Below, piece by piece: positions 44,351 to 57,400 of a stretch of 64,000 bases of DNA (positions within the stretch are counted from its first letter, which is position 1; each line of letters opens with the position of its first letter). The translations under genes were made by a program, and so were the position numbers. Source of the stretch: Aselliscus stoliczkanus (lineage: Eukaryota; Chordata; Mammalia; Chiroptera; Hipposideridae); NCBI GenBank assembly GCA_033961575.1, contig CM066738.1, positions 68,061,478 through 68,125,477 of the forward strand, read 5' to 3'. A model generated the notes under the pieces. It saw only the letters and a program-made list of their open reading frames with translations. It searched no databases and was not told where the DNA came from.

Positions 44351-45148
44351 AATAAATAAACAAACAAACAAACAAACAAACAAACAAAAAGTGTTGGTAA
44401 GGATATGGAGAAAAGGGAATCCTCATGCATTGTTGGGATTGCAAATCGGTACAGCCACTATGGAAAACAGTATGGAGGTTCTTCAAAAACTTAAAAATAG
44501 GACTACCTTATGACCCAGCAATTCCACTCCTGGATATTCATCCAAAGAAATCCAAAACACTAATTTGAAAAAATATATGCGCCCCTATGTTTATTGCAGT
44601 ACAATTCACAATAGCCAAGATATGGAAACAACCAAAATGCCTTTCAATAGACGATTGGATAAAGAAACTGTGGTGCATTTATACAGTGGAGTATTATTCA
44701 GCCATAAAAAAGAATGAAATCTTACCATTTGTGACAACATGGATGGACCTAGAGAATACTATGCTAAGTGAAATAAGTGAGACAGAAAGACAAATACCAT
44801 ATCATCTCACTTATATGTGGAGTCTAAAAAACTAAATAAATGAACAAACAAAACAGAAATAGACTCCAAGATATAGAGAAACAACTGATGGTTGCTAGAT
44901 GAGAAGGGGCTGGGGAGGGGAGAGAAGGTGAAGGGATTAGAAAGTACAAATTGGTAATCACAATATAGTCACAGGGATATGAAATAAAACATGGGGAATA
45001 TGATCAATAATGTTGTAAAGGTTATGTGGGGTGTCAGAAGGATATTGGACTTATCAGGGGGATCATTTCATAAACTCTGTAGATGCCTGACTACTGTGCT
45101 ATACACCTGAAGCTGAAGTAGAATAATATTGAATGTTATCTATAATTT

Positions 45149-45151
<3 letters not shown>

Positions 45152-45187
<36 letters not shown>

Positions 45188-45194
45188 ACACACA
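45152..45194 (+). repeat. CA microsatellite
   Basis: About 20 CA units with one TA interruption, at the junction of an L1 tail and a mariner-like element. It is a likely length-variable locus. Confidence 0.95.
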
Positions 45195-45427
45195 GTACCA
45201 AAAACATGTATACACATTTTAAGAAAGGAAAAAACTGTGTTAAAATTGTAATACTCAGTATATACCAATAAGAAAAGATGAATAAAAGTCACATTTGACT
45301 TCTGCAATTACAAGAGGTGTTCAAAGTGGTCACCATCAGCATCCAGACACTTCTAATTACAGTGAACTACTGCTTGATCAAGGTTGGTCAAAGTGTCCAC
45401 TTGTATACATTTTTTTGGGACCCCTGG
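45186..45427. mobile_element. Mariner/Tc1-type non-autonomous element
   Basis: The left end has ACCAAAAACATGTATACACA, and the right end, reversed, reads CCAGGGGTCCCAAAAAAATG then TATACAAGTGG. The two ends are inverted copies, and a TA follows the right end at 45428. The interior holds no open frame. The left boundary is blurred by the CA repeat. Confidence 0.65.
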
Positions 45428-45600
45428 TATATATATATAGTCACCATATGTAAAGTACAGCATAGGGAATACAGTCAATGGTATTGTAACAGTTATATAT
45501 GATGTTAAAGGGGTAATAGATGGGGGGGTTAACACTTTGTGAGGGGTGTAAATGTCTATTATGTAGCTTTGTACACCTGAAACTAATAAAAAAATAAATA
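45428..45600 (+). mobile_element. L1 3' tail
   Basis: AGCATAGGGAATACAGTCAA, then AGCTTTGTACACCTGAAACT and an A-rich tail are L1 3' UTR. Confidence 0.75.
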
Positions 45601-45643
45601 TTCTATGGGCCTCACCAAATACAGAAATATGCATAAAGAATGT

Positions 45644-45754
45644 AGCTGAAGTGGCGCCATGGTTAAGCGCTGGCTTGGGAAGCCAGCGGCCCCGGTTTGG
45701 GTCCTACCTATGAGGGCCAGTAACACTGCCCTCAAAAAAAAAAAAAAAAAAAAA
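45644..45754 (+). mobile_element. SINE-A lacking its first bases
   Basis: The GGCCGG start is missing and the copy begins GCTGAAGTGGCGCCATGG. The rest is typical, with GGCTTGGGAAGCCAGCGGCC and a 22-A tail. Confidence 0.85.
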
Positions 45755-47269
45755 GAACAGACTGTGGCTGAACCTGGCATGTAACTTAAATTTGAGTTTT
45801 CTCAACTATGTTATTATTGTCCTTATTTCTCTCCTACCCTCACCCACGAGTACTCCCAGATGTTGCCTGCAATGGCAATGGGAAACGATGGCATATAGAG
45901 ATTATGGAACTAAAGACATAGAGAGCCAGATCTACTGGTTGAAAATGTCTTTCTCCTCTGCCTGTGTGGAACAAGCTCCTTTCCCTCGCCTGTTTTCTAG
46001 GTGCTGATACAGCCAATGCTGTCAATGACCCGCTTCCATGTCTTTGAATCCCTTCACTATTTTCATGCTTACTGGTTCTCATGGCATGATCACTCCCAAA
46101 TGCAAGCACCTGTGTCTCTCTTCTGGTAGCCTGTGCACCATCTGTCTGAACCCAAATTGATGCCCACTGGGGACAGCTTTCACCCACCTAAAAGGCTAAA
46201 GTTAACTGGCCCAAGTACTTGCTTTAAAACCATGGTTAGAAATAAAACACTTGGATAAGAAATGTTTCCATCTTAGCAAGGCATGACACACAAACTTTCA
46301 TATTCTCTGAGACTTTGAGAGAGTAGCGAAAAGCATTTTGTCCTTCATTATGAAAGATGGAGGACTATTAGAATTGAGAAGTGTGAACACAGTGATGTAT
46401 TTTGGAACCAGATGCACTTTCTGGGCAGCAATCATTCCTGAGTTAGAGTCATCAGGTTTCCCATTGTTGCTTGTTGCCAAATGAAATGTTTCCTACACAA
46501 AATTCAGAATGTGCCAGAACAAGCAAGTCTTTCTAAGGTGCTCAAAATAACAAAGTAATTGTAACCTTTTAAATGAAATACAATTAAGTAGGAGTGAGAT
46601 ATTCATCATTTGAATATTATTGGAATTCTTTCTAAGAATCTCTTTATCCTTAGAGTTTAATTAGTTGTAGTAGATACAACTTGTAAATATGCAACAACTA
46701 TTCAGGGTGGCTGTCAATTAGATTAAAATGAACCTAGGTTTTTTATTTGAGAATAAAAAATTAGGTGGTCTCATTAGAAATAGTTTTTTATATCAGCCTC
46801 CTTTGTCATGATTTTGCTACATGGCCTTAGGTATGCAATTTCTGATATTATGGTCATAGCATTCAGTTTAGAGATCATCTAGACTAATTTTTTTTCTAGT
46901 GTTCTATAATACATTTCCTGTTTTTCCACAACGGATATATGGAGATATATATATATATATACATATATGTATATATAATTATGTATATCTATGTGCACTT
47001 TGTATATAAGTACAATATATAAACATGTATCTATAAATATATGCAAAGAGATAATCAGGTAACAATCTCAGTATAGAGAGTCCAGGTTTCATAGATAGTG
47101 AGTCCAGGTTTCATAGAGCTCCCTCAGATTGAAGAGTGGGCTCTGAATTAAAGATATCTCCCCAGGCCTTCCACAGGACCAAGGTCAAACCAAGTTATTG
47201 CAATTGGGCTTTTCTCAGGCTGGTAAAGACAGAACTAGTTTGTGCCTCCTCCGTAATCTGCATAGATTC
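45755..47269. other. No gene recognised
   Basis: Mostly unique-looking sequence. It holds an AT microsatellite at about 46939-46979 and a short direct repeat AGTCCAGGTTTCATAGA near 47080 and 47101. No supported gene. Confidence 0.5.
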
Positions 47270-47400
47270 ATTCCTTCTTTCAACAAATACTTATTGAGCC
47301 CCTACTAAGTACCAAGCACTGTGTTATCCAGAGGATATGTCAGTGAGAAAGATTACACAGGCTATACCCTACAGAGGCTATCACCTAAACTGTGTTAAGG
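47270..47400 (-). mobile_element. L2-like fragment
   Basis: TTCAACAAATACTTATTGAG, CCCCTACTAAGTACCAAGCA and CAGTGAGAAAGATTACACAG are the usual antisense L2 3' words. Ancient. Confidence 0.6.
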
Positions 47401-47639
47401 AGAAACATTTACCAGTAGTCTAAGGAAGCTGCAGCTTCAGGCTGTGTTTCAAGGACTGTACTTAATTTTTTTTTCATATTTTTGTATTCTTTTCTTTAAA
47501 TGCTCCTCCACCAGAAAAAAAATGTATACAAGCTTTGGGTACCACAAAACCTGGCCCCACTTTTGTTGATGAGTTCTGTGAAGCCCAGATTTCTATGATG
47601 GCACCTGTCACACTTCATTACACACATTTCTTTTCTTTT

Positions 47640-48910
47640 CTTTTTTTAATTTACTGAGGTGATAATGGTTAATAAAGTTACTTAAATTTCAGGTGCACAA
47701 TTCTGTAATACATCATCTATATATCACATTGTGTGTTCACCACCCAGAGTCAGTTCTCCTTCCATTACCGTATGTTTGATCCCTTTTATCCTCATCTACC
47801 ACACCCGTCCCCCTTTACCCTCTGGTAACCACTAAACTATTGTCTATGTTTATCAGTTTTTGTTTCTGTTTGTTTGTCATGTTCCTTTGTTGCTTTCAGT
47901 TTTATATCCCACATATCAGTGAAATCATATGGTTCTCAACTTTTCCTGTCTGACTTACTTCACTTAGCATAATAATCTCAACATCCATTTACAAATGGCA
48001 TTATTTCATCTTTTCTTACAGCAGAATAGTATTCCATTGTGTATATATACCACATCTTCTTTATCCAATCTTCTATTGAGGGACACTTTGGTTGTTTCCA
48101 TGTCTTGGCCACCATAAATAAAGCTGCAATGAACACTGGAGAACATATATGTTTACGGAGAAATGTTTTCAGATATTTTGGGTATATACTTAGAAGAGGG
48201 AATTCTGGGTCATATGGTAATTCTAGTCTTAATTTTTAAGGAACCTCCTCACTTGCCTACCATAGTGGCTACACTAAGCTGCATTTCCACCAACAGTGTT
48301 TGAGGGTCTCTTTTTCTCCACAGCCTCTCCAACACTTATTATTTGTCTTGTTGATGACAGCCATTGCAACAGGTATGAGGCGGTATCTCACTATGGTTTT
48401 TATTTGCATTTCTGTGATGATTAGTGATGTTGAACATTTTTTCATATGTCTGTTGGCCATTTGTATGTCCTCTTTGGAGAAATGTCTACTCAGGTCCTCT
48501 GCCCATTTTTTTAATTGGATTGTTTTTGTTGTTGTTGTTGAGTTGTATGAGTTCCTTATATATTTTGGATATTAGACCCTTATTGGAGGTGTTGTTTGCA
48601 AAAGTCTTCCATTTGGTTGGTTGCCTGTTTATTTTGTCGATGGTTTCTTTTGCTGTGCTGAAGCCTTTTAGTGTGATATAGTCCCATTCATTTATTTTAG
48701 CTTTTACTTCCCTTGCCTTTGAGGTCAAATTCATAAAATCCTCTTCGAACCTAAGGTCCATAAATTTAGTATCTATGTTTTCTTCTATGCAGTTTACTGT
48801 TTCAGGTCTTATGTTTATGTCTTTGATCCATTTTGAGTTAATTTTGGTACACAGTGACAGATAACAGTCTAGTTTTATTATGTCTTTCCCTAAAACTCTG
48901 ATCCCCTTCA
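47640..48910 (-). mobile_element. L1 type II, 5'-truncated, antisense
   Basis: The minus strand carries the end of ORF2 (48911-48486 open, including the [20 protein letters not shown] sequence) and the Cys-motif part (48460-48269, [18 protein letters not shown]). The type II 3' UTR follows, down to about 47640. It is close in sequence to the inner L1 at 33.0-34.3 kb. The 5' edge is near 48910. Confidence 0.88.
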
Positions 48911-49255
48911 CATTACAGAGATTTCTAATTTCTCTTTGTGTCTCTGATATTCAATGCAAATGTGTTAACTTTAGTTAACTTTCAGTTTTCTATATACTAA
49001 ACAATCAATGGTTTTATGCTTTACAATGCTATTTCTACCACTTTTGCTTTCCCTTAAAAAAGGTCCTTTTGAAAATTCTAATCTGACCAGGCTGGAACAA
49101 GTGAGGAATTATCCAGACCAGAAGAAAAGAAGAGCCTTTTTCATGGCCAGGTGGGGTAATGGTAGCAGCAGTACCAGAGGAAAATCAATGAAGCTTGGAG
49201 TTGCTGAGTCAATTAGGAAAGTGAAGTTCCTGGAACAAATGGTCTTCTCTGATCA

Positions 49256-49410
49256 ATGATTCTCAAATTTTGGAGATGGTTGGGCCCCATCTCCAAAAGT
49301 TCTGATTCAGTAAGTCTCAGGTGGGAGCAAGTATTTTGCATTCCTAACATGTTGCAGGTGATGCTAATGCTGCTGGTCTAAGGTCCACACTTTTCCATAG
49401 ACTATTGATG
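49256..49410 (+). mobile_element. MER5-like hAT remnant
   Basis: GGGCCCCATCTCCAAAAGTT, TTCTGATTCAGTAAGTCTCA and GTGATGCTAATGCTGCTGGT are the familiar words of MER5-type elements. Confidence 0.75.
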
Positions 49411-49414
49411 CCAA

Positions 49415-49560
49415 ATCTTGACTTAGATATTGGAATCACCCGGAGAGCTTTAAAAATATTGATGTCTGGGTTCTCCCAGACCCTGATATTCTGCTTAATG
49501 GTTTAGATCACAGTCTGGGCAATTTATAAAAGTGCAGTCAAGATTGCAAACCACTGCCCT
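49415..49560 (+). mobile_element. Second MER5-like hAT remnant
   Basis: TTGGAATCACCCGGAGAGCT, GATGTCTGGGTTCTCCCAGA and CAGTCTGGGCAATTTATAAA resemble a MER5 relative next to the previous copy. Confidence 0.6.
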
Positions 49561-51574
49561 ACACCATGGTGCATAAGGCATGTGAAAAAGTGTGCAAGTC
49601 ACAAGTCTTGATCTACTCTTCAGTTTACTAGAAGCAAAAGTATCTGAATACTCATCTTTGGAAAATATTAAGAACAGAGAGGAATTTTAAAGAATCTTAA
49701 AAGGTTATGAACTCCCTCTGCAATATCCACCCAGACTTCCTTGGAGTAATTCCAGTTAGAGACAACCTTTTGCATTTAAACATCCCCAGCTACTAAAATC
49801 CAAGAGACTTGCTTAGGCCTGCTACTCCACACATACCATGTTTCCAAGTTTTTGCAGGTATTGGTGAGTGCCTGGAATGGCCACCCCTACCCTGATCTCC
49901 ATAGGGCCCCATCTTCTCCCTAATGCTTTCTATATCAGGGCCTCCCAGCTCTTTTATTTCAGTCCCTTTTCCCAGTTCTTCACAGTAATATTTGAAACTA
50001 CACCTTTCCTGTTATGTCTCTTTTCCTGCATCACAATTACTTGTTTGCATTTCCATCTTCCTCTTAGAATAATGGAGCTCCTTGAAGATAATTTCTCTCC
50101 CTCACAGCCCTAGTACCTAGCTGTTATTAAATGAAAGGTTTTTGAATGAATGTTGAACAAAATATTATTCAGATCACTGACTTCTCCCTTTTAAGCAAAA
50201 GAATTTCTTACTCTTCCCAATTGTCTCTCCATTTCCACCTAATTGTTGGAGGCCTTTACCATTATCATAATTTAAAGGTAAAAATTAACTTGGTAAAATC
50301 TCATACATAAGGTGCAAAACAACCAAACTGAGCACAAACTATTTAAATTGTGTCCCAAAATAGAACCTAAAACAGAGCTATATCAAGCGAACTAATGGAA
50401 TAAGGAAAATGAGAATTTTGCTATTGCATTACAAGTTCCTGATTGTACCTAAATGAATGATAAAAAAAAAAAGAAAGAAAGAAAGAAAAAACAGTGTGAA
50501 AGAGCAAAATGATTTCATGGTAAACCTCTAAGTTCCAGAAAATACTAGCATCCCTTCTATTCTAAACTTAGCTCAGCCACTGGCCCACCATGTGAATGAG
50601 TCACTGCTCTTCCTTGACTTAAATCATCCCTCTTATAAAACTTGTTAAAGAAAGACGTCACTGTAAATTTGATGTTGTAGCTAAGTTTAGCCATCCTTGG
50701 GACATAAATATTGTAACTTATGTGAGTTCAATGATTTTTGTTTCATGACTTATATTAGGGTATGTGCTTAAATATGTGTTGTTATATATATGATACCTAA
50801 AGACATACTTCTGCATAGACAGATTATATTATGTTATATTATATTATATTATATTATATGCAAATATCCACAGAAAGTACCTCGCACAGAAACATCCTTG
50901 AGCCATTTTAAGAGGCAGTTTTACTGACAAATATTCAGAATTTATCTCTCCCTATTGCCCCTAGCCTAATCTCTATGAATTGACTGTTTTCCTCAGAGAG
51001 GCTATGTATGAGTGTGCATGTTGTGGAGAAAACAGGAAGTTCTGCCCTATCCCATCCCTGGCTTCTCCTCAGGCAGTGCCATTCACATAGTCATATAGGC
51101 AAATGCCACATGATGTGAGCTGGGAACTGATGGGAATCTCTACCAAAAATACTCCCCCACAGGCTTCTCAGAGAACCCTGAGCTTCCAGTCATTACCTTC
51201 ATTTTTTAAGGTCATGCATTTTACCTGAATCAGGAAATTGCGTTATATGGTAAAGGTTGCCTGTTTAAAATCTGGGTGACTGAAGAGATTAGTTTATCTG
51301 ATCAAACCACTGCCACCCATTTATTGTGACCTATTTGAGATTGGGATCCTGACAGCATGAAGAAAAGGAAAGCTACATACAGAGAGACTTGATGAGCCCT
51401 GAATCTTGCTTGGGAGGAGGAAGTCAGAATCCTGGACAACCCAGCAGACCCACCAGGGTGTAGGCATAGGGAGCTAGTAGCAGAGGACAGTAACAGGTAT
51501 ACCAGAAGCCAGGTAGTATGAGCAAAAGGCTAATCCTGGCTACTGACCAAGACTGATTTCTGCATGGGAATTTA

Positions 51575-51750
51575 CTGTTTACAGATAACTTTGTCATCTC
51601 ATTTGAGTCTCATAAAATCCAGTGAATTACGTATTGTTATTGTTATCCTCATTTTATAGAAAACGAATGTGAGATTCAGAAAATCTGAGTGGCTCACCCA
51701 AGGTTACTCAGCTAGTAAATGGTAGAACTGGGCTGCAAACCATAGCCATC
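51575..51750 (+). mobile_element. MIR SINE, ancient
   Basis: TATCCTCATTTTATAGAAAA, then GTGGCTCACCCAAGGTTACT, CAGCTAGTAAATGGTAGAAC are MIR words in order. Confidence 0.8.
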
Positions 51751-51765
51751 AAAACCCAGTAAGTT

Positions 51766-51897
51766 GGGCCGGCCGAGTGGCTCAGTTGGTTAAGAGCTCG
51801 CTCAAGAGTGCGAGCTGAGAGCTCTGAGCAACAGCTATTCGAGGCCAGCCCGAGCTGAGTTGCCGTTGAGCTGCCAACAGGTGGCAGGATGGCTCAG

Positions 51898-51930
<33 letters not shown>
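51766..51930 (+). mobile_element. SINE-C with long A tail
   Basis: The head is GGGCCGGCCGAGTGGCTCAG and the end GCCAACAGGTGGCAGGATGG. About 31 A follow. The short repeat AGTAAGT flanks it. Confidence 0.92.
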
Positions 51931-51935
<5 letters not shown>

Positions 51936-51938
51936 GTC

Positions 51939-53160
51939 TTCTTTATACACCTTTCTGCCTAGGTGTGTAAGGCCAAGCAGTGGCTATGCCAAGTGATTCT
52001 GTCCCTTCCAATATACACAGATGTGGTTATATTCCACTACTGGGTTTCCACTTACTGTGGCCAGAACTGACCCAAGCTCCCTAGCAATAGTCAACAGACT
52101 GCTTACATCAAGGGAACCAGTATATATACACTGAAACACTGGGTGAAATGACTAAAGGAGAAACTTAGAGGGAGGCAAATATTAATATAGGTAAGGAAGG
52201 TATCTTCACCCCTCCAATCCAGGAGAGTACAAATTCCTATGGGCAAAAGGAAGATCTGAGACCACAGAATATAGGCTCCAGACCAGGCCTTGAGGATATA
52301 GGCCCACACCTCGACTATCCAACCCATGTGGTCATCTAGCCTGTCCATAAATAGTAAAAATGAAACATTCTTCAGTTTCCTTAAGAGACCCATTCCTATG
52401 TTCAATCATCCTTCCTATGAAAAAGGTGCTCTTTTGTATCTAAATTAATTGTTTTCCGTTAGCTTTCGTAGGTCTGTTTAAGAAGAGATCATCACTGCCA
52501 TTTAAATAATATAGTTAATATTTTAAAGCCTACTAAGCATTTGTTCAATATTTCTTCTCCAGTAAAACAGCCACATCTCCTTTGGGATCTCTTCATAAGG
52601 CAGAAGTCCTATTTTCCATGACTTTAATCAATTCTATTGCTCATCTGTGGTCCCTTTCCAATTTTACCACATGCACCTTAACATGCGAAGACCAAAGCAC
52701 AGTACCCTTGAGACAATACTCTAAGGAAAAGACCAGTACAAGGCTGGTTTCTTAGCTCCTGAAAAGAGATCACACAATAAAACACAGGGTCATATTCATG
52801 CCCAGATATCACTAATAAATCACTGCATTGCCTTGCTGATTCATTGGACAGGCACTCCTTCACTGCCACTCCTCTGGAGCCCTGTCCTCCCTCCTCAGCT
52901 GTATCCTGCAGTCCATGTTGAATATTCCTGCACATAACCCTACTCTGACACGAACTGAGCAGCACTTCTACAGCAGCTTACACATTGAAAATATTATAAG
53001 AGTAGCCACTTCTCATTATCACAGATGACTGGAGAGCCACAGGTTTTTAAAACAAAAGGAATGTTCAGTCTAGCACCACAATAGGAAAACAAGGAATTCA
53101 CAATATATATAGGTGCTCAATGAAGTCTCTACAAGTACAAGTAGCCTAAGAACATTTGTA
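51939..53160. other. No gene recognised
   Basis: Unique-looking sequence with short open frames only. The minus-strand frame at 52678-52965 has no recognisable domain. Confidence 0.45.
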
Positions 53161-53166
53161 GTTGAT

Positions 53167-53797
53167 TTATACACTTGGTCTGTCTATATCAAAGAAAGCA
53201 TTATCCTCCTTCACCAGCTCACAGATTTGATCAGCAGAGACCGTAACTGAGAAAGCCAGAAGTACCTGGAGCTTGTTAGAAAATGTATCACAGCAAGGCC
53301 AGCAATCACTTAGCATGTTTTCTCTCTTGTTTTCCCTTTCCATCTGCATATTAAACCAAGCTATTTGCACCTCACGAAGGGAAACTGCTACAACCTGAAT
53401 ATTTTTCTCCCCAAGCAAATAAGATATGTAAGTAAAAGCACCAGAAATGTTCTAATCAAGCATGAGAACTAAACCCCCAACAACTAAGATTAAGGCAAAC
53501 AAGATAATGGGTTCCAGAATCAGCAGTCTGCTAATGTTGCTAGCAACATTGCCAGCATATATAACTCAATCCTTAGCTCTTAATAGAGATGTCCTCATAT
53601 CTGAATGCCACAGGCCTCTCTGCCTGGAGGGACAGAGGCCCTGCTGGCAAATATTTACTCAGTCTCAGAGCATCCTTTCCAGACTGGCATTTTTCTTTAC
53701 TCTGCTGATGGAATACAGCCCTGTGGAGGCCAGTGAAGTAACACCATGTGCCACTGACCCTCCCAGAGCATCCAGCATGGAGCCTATGCCATCTCAT
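53167..53797 (-). pseudogene. Unidentified coding-like remnant
   Basis: One minus-strand frame runs about 210 codons with only four stops, which is fewer than expected by chance in AT-rich DNA. The last 83 codons (53418-53167) are open. Upstream in the same frame is a strongly hydrophobic stretch, LLILEPIILFALILVVGGLV, like a membrane segment. Before it lies a glycine- and alanine-rich part. I do not recognise the protein. No poly(A), splice sites or family motif was seen. It could be a decayed gene, a viral fossil or chance. Confidence 0.25.
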
Positions 53798-54004
53798 ATT
53801 CTCCTGGAATGAGTTTAGTTCTCTGGAATGTTAGCTTGTTGACTGCATTGTCAGCTGGGTAACCTAACATGGTAATTTCAATAGAGAAGAGCCTGCAAAA
53901 CCAGTAAAACTTTTCTATTATATTTATTTAACTGTTGAACTGTGTCTATTCCAAAAGAACATATGGTTATTTATTAGTGATATTTAAACTGATTAAAACA
54001 AAAT

Positions 54005-54490
54005 AAAGATGAGATATTTGCATTCCCATGTTCAGTGCAGAATTTTTCAAAATAACCAAGAGGTGAAAATAACCTAAATGTACACTGACATATAAACAGA
54101 TAAATAAAATGTGATATATACATACAATGGAATATTATTCAGCCATAAAAAAGGAAATCCTGCCATATGCTACAACATAGATGAACCTTGAGGATATTGT
54201 ACTAAGTGAATAAGCCAGTCACAGAAGGACAAATACTATATGATTCCACTTACATGAGGTATCTAAAGTAGTCAAACTCACCAAAGAGAGTTGAATGGTG
54301 GTTGCCAGAGGCTGGTAGGAGAGGCAAATGAAGAGTTACTATTCAATGAGTATAAAGTCTCAGACATGCAAGGTGAAAAAGTTCTAAAAATCTGCTATAC
54401 AATAGTGTGCTTATAGTAAGTTATACTATACCGTACACTTAAAAATTTGAGGGTAGATCTCATGTTATGTGCTTTTTAACAACATAAAAT
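54005..54490 (+). mobile_element. L1M 3' end
   Basis: ACAATGGAATATTATTCAGC, CTTGAGGATATTGTACTAAG and GGTTGCCAGAGGCTGGTAGG are old L1M ORF2-end and 3' UTR words. No open frame. Confidence 0.8.
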
Positions 54491-54593
54491 TTCTCCTCTA
54501 CTTGACTGCAAATGCATACCGAATTGGCATTAAAATTACATTCATGTCAAAACACACACACTAAGGATAGAGTATTTAAGAACAAATAGAGAA

Positions 54594-55662
54594 GCAGGCC
54601 AAGTGGCTCAGTTGGTTAAAAGTTAGCTTAAGAGTGCAAGCTCTTGAGCCGGCCGAGTGGCGCATTGGTTAAGCGCTGGTTTTGGGATGCCAGCAGCCCG
54701 GGTTCGGATCCCACATATGAGGGCCAGTGACACTGCCCTCTACAGCTAACAACAGCTCTACCTGGAGCTGGGCTGTGCGAGCCCCAGTGATGGAGTAGGC
54801 TGCAGCCCCTGTTGCAGTGAGCTACCATAGGCTACACTGAGTGGCCAGCAGCCAGCGTGAGCGGCTGGTAACCAGCGCAAGCTGCCAATAGCCCCGGTGA
54901 GTGACCATCCAGAGGCCGGCAACCCATCTGCCTTTTCCAGGAAGAGCACAATGACGATACCAACAGTGAAGCAACATCCTTCGCAACTAAACTGAAGAAC
55001 AAAAAGACAGCAACTTGTCTGTTCCCCTCCCCCAATTACCCAATAAAATCTTTAAAAAAAAAAAAAAAGAGTGCAAGCTCTGAGCAACAGGATCACCAAT
55101 TAGATTCCCACATGGGCCAGTGATGCTGTGACTGAGATGAGCTGGTGCTGTGCTGCAAGTAGGTGGCAGTATGGCTCAGCTGGTGAGAGCACGTGCTCCT
55201 AACAACAAGACTGCCTATTCAATGGTGGGGCTATGCCCACCGGCAACTAAGACTGAACTCAGCACCTTGAGTTGAGGAGCAACCCGGATGGCTCAGTAAA
55301 TAAAGCATGTGCTCTTAGCAACAAGGCCGCTGGTTCAACTCCCACATGGGTTGGTGGCTATGCCCACTGGCAACTAAGACTGAACTCGGCACCTTGAACT
55401 TAGAGGCCACGAACTGCCGACAGGCAGCCAGATGATGACTGGTGCCCTCCACAACTAAGACTGAAGAACAACAACCTGGCTGGTCCCCCTCCCCAATTCC
55501 CCAACACTGTTCCCCTCACCCAATTCCCAAATTAAGAAAGAAAAAAAGGGGCTGGCCGAGTGGCTCAGTTGGTTAAGCGCTTGCTCAAGAGTGCAAGCTG
55601 GGCTGTCGTTGAGCTGCCAACAGGTGGCAGGATGGCTCAGCTAAATAAAAAATTTAAAAAAA
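54594..55662 (+). mobile_element. Composite SINE cluster, TSD around the whole
   Basis: An outer SINE starts at 54594 (GCAGGCCAAGTGGCTCAGTT) and resumes at 55069. It carries further tRNA-like modules (near 55150, TATGGCTCAGCTGGTGAGAG; near 55290, GATGGCTCAGTAAATAAAGC), a C-rich body ending near 55545 and then a SINE-C (about 55549-55662). AAGAACAAATAGAG flanks the complete cluster at about 54580-54593 and 55663-55676. The cluster as a whole therefore probably moved as one transcript, or SINE-C was added inside the tail later. Confidence 0.8.
54649..55068 (+). mobile_element. SINE-B nested in the composite SINE
   Basis: The head is GAGCCGGCCGAGTGGCGCAT, and the tail AATAAAATCTTT followed by about 16 A. 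The host words AAGAGTGCAAGCTCT are repeated on both sides as TSD. Confidence 0.9.
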
Positions 55663-55935
55663 AGAACAAATAGAGTGGTGACAGAAACCTGGCTGCATGA
55701 GGGGTGCCCCTAGATCTCTCCTTGAAGTTACAAGTTGAACAGTTATAATTCAATGTTGAAAAGGATTCCTTATGCAACACACAAATACATTTGAGAGATC
55801 CGTGCATCAAAACACCTGAAGGTGAGTGAATCAGGTGAACAGGAGAGGAGGTGAGGGAGAAGCACAGAGAAGGGGGCACAGAATGCAGCCCAGGGCTCAC
55901 TGTGGTCCCAGGAGAGGGGAGGATTAAGATGACAG

Positions 55936-56640
<705 letters not shown>

Positions 56641-57400
56641 AGGGAAGACTGCAGGTGCACTCTCTGTGGCCCCAGAAATCCAGCCTGAGGGATCAGCATG
56701 TAATACAGTTGAAACTTGATCGAGGAAGAGACCTCAGGGCAAAGACTGAATACAGAATTGCAACAATTGCAGTCTAACAGTCCTAACTGCTAAGCAGAAA
56801 ACAAAGTCACGGAGCCTGGCTGCTTGCCCCACGCTCCCAGAGCTCACCTCCCCCACATGTTCCCTGTTAGCAGTGTGCTCCAGAAAAAAAACAGTAGCAG
56901 TGTCATATTAAAAAACAGAATATCTACAGCCCTGAGAGCTGGAGAAACAGTTCCTGAGTGCCAGACACACACTGCAGCTAATTCTAGTGACAAGGGAGGG
57001 GCTATAGGGGTGAGGCAGCTGTGATCTGGCAGTCCTTATTACTTAGAAGAGAACAAAGCCATAAATACACCAGCCGCCTCTCCCAGGCCTCCCTGCCCCC
57101 AACTTTCACAGCTGATCCCAGTGGGGATACCCAGGGCTGCTAAGACATACAGCTCCACATATGACTGCAGGGGAAGCACTGGAATTTCAGGGGCTCAGAA
57201 CCCCATTGTCTACCACATCCTCCCATGGGGGTGGTGCCCTTTGACTGAGGTGACCTGATCACAGAGGAGAAGCCCACCTCCCTAGAAAATGTACCACCAT
57301 GCAAGAAGTCAGGAAAGGGAAAGAGAAAATAAAATGTTACCTACCAAAAAGCAAAAAAAGACCTCTTTATATCAACCTGCTTCAGAATTCACTACTGTAG

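Larger units (their letters stand above)
43205..45185 (+). mobile_element. L1 (ORF2 end and 3' UTR), type I-like, 5'-truncated
   Basis: It covers the last part of ORF2 (from GAGAAGATATTTGCCAATAA; open piece at 44587-44835) and the 3' UTR to about 45150. SINE-B copies interrupt it at 43339 and 43911. It ends in an AT-rich tail and a CA repeat. No functional frame remains. Confidence 0.85.
48911..51574. other. Low-repeat DNA without a recognised gene
   Basis: Contains MER5-like remnants (49256-49560), an AAAGA repeat near 50462-50489 and a TATAT repeat near 50822-50859. No gene is supported. Confidence 0.5.

Noticed and set aside
46939..46979. Alternating AT stretch as a possible regulatory or origin element
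   Set aside because: A simple AT microsatellite explains it; nothing else supports a special role.
53462..53812. A 116-codon plus-strand frame
   Set aside because: It has no recognisable domain and overlaps the stop-poor minus-strand frame; at least one of the two must be chance, and neither is proven.
377..55662. Many similar short repeats that might suggest a spaced array such as CRISPR
   Set aside because: They are dispersed SINEs in both orientations with irregular spacing, in mammalian DNA; no regular spacers exist.
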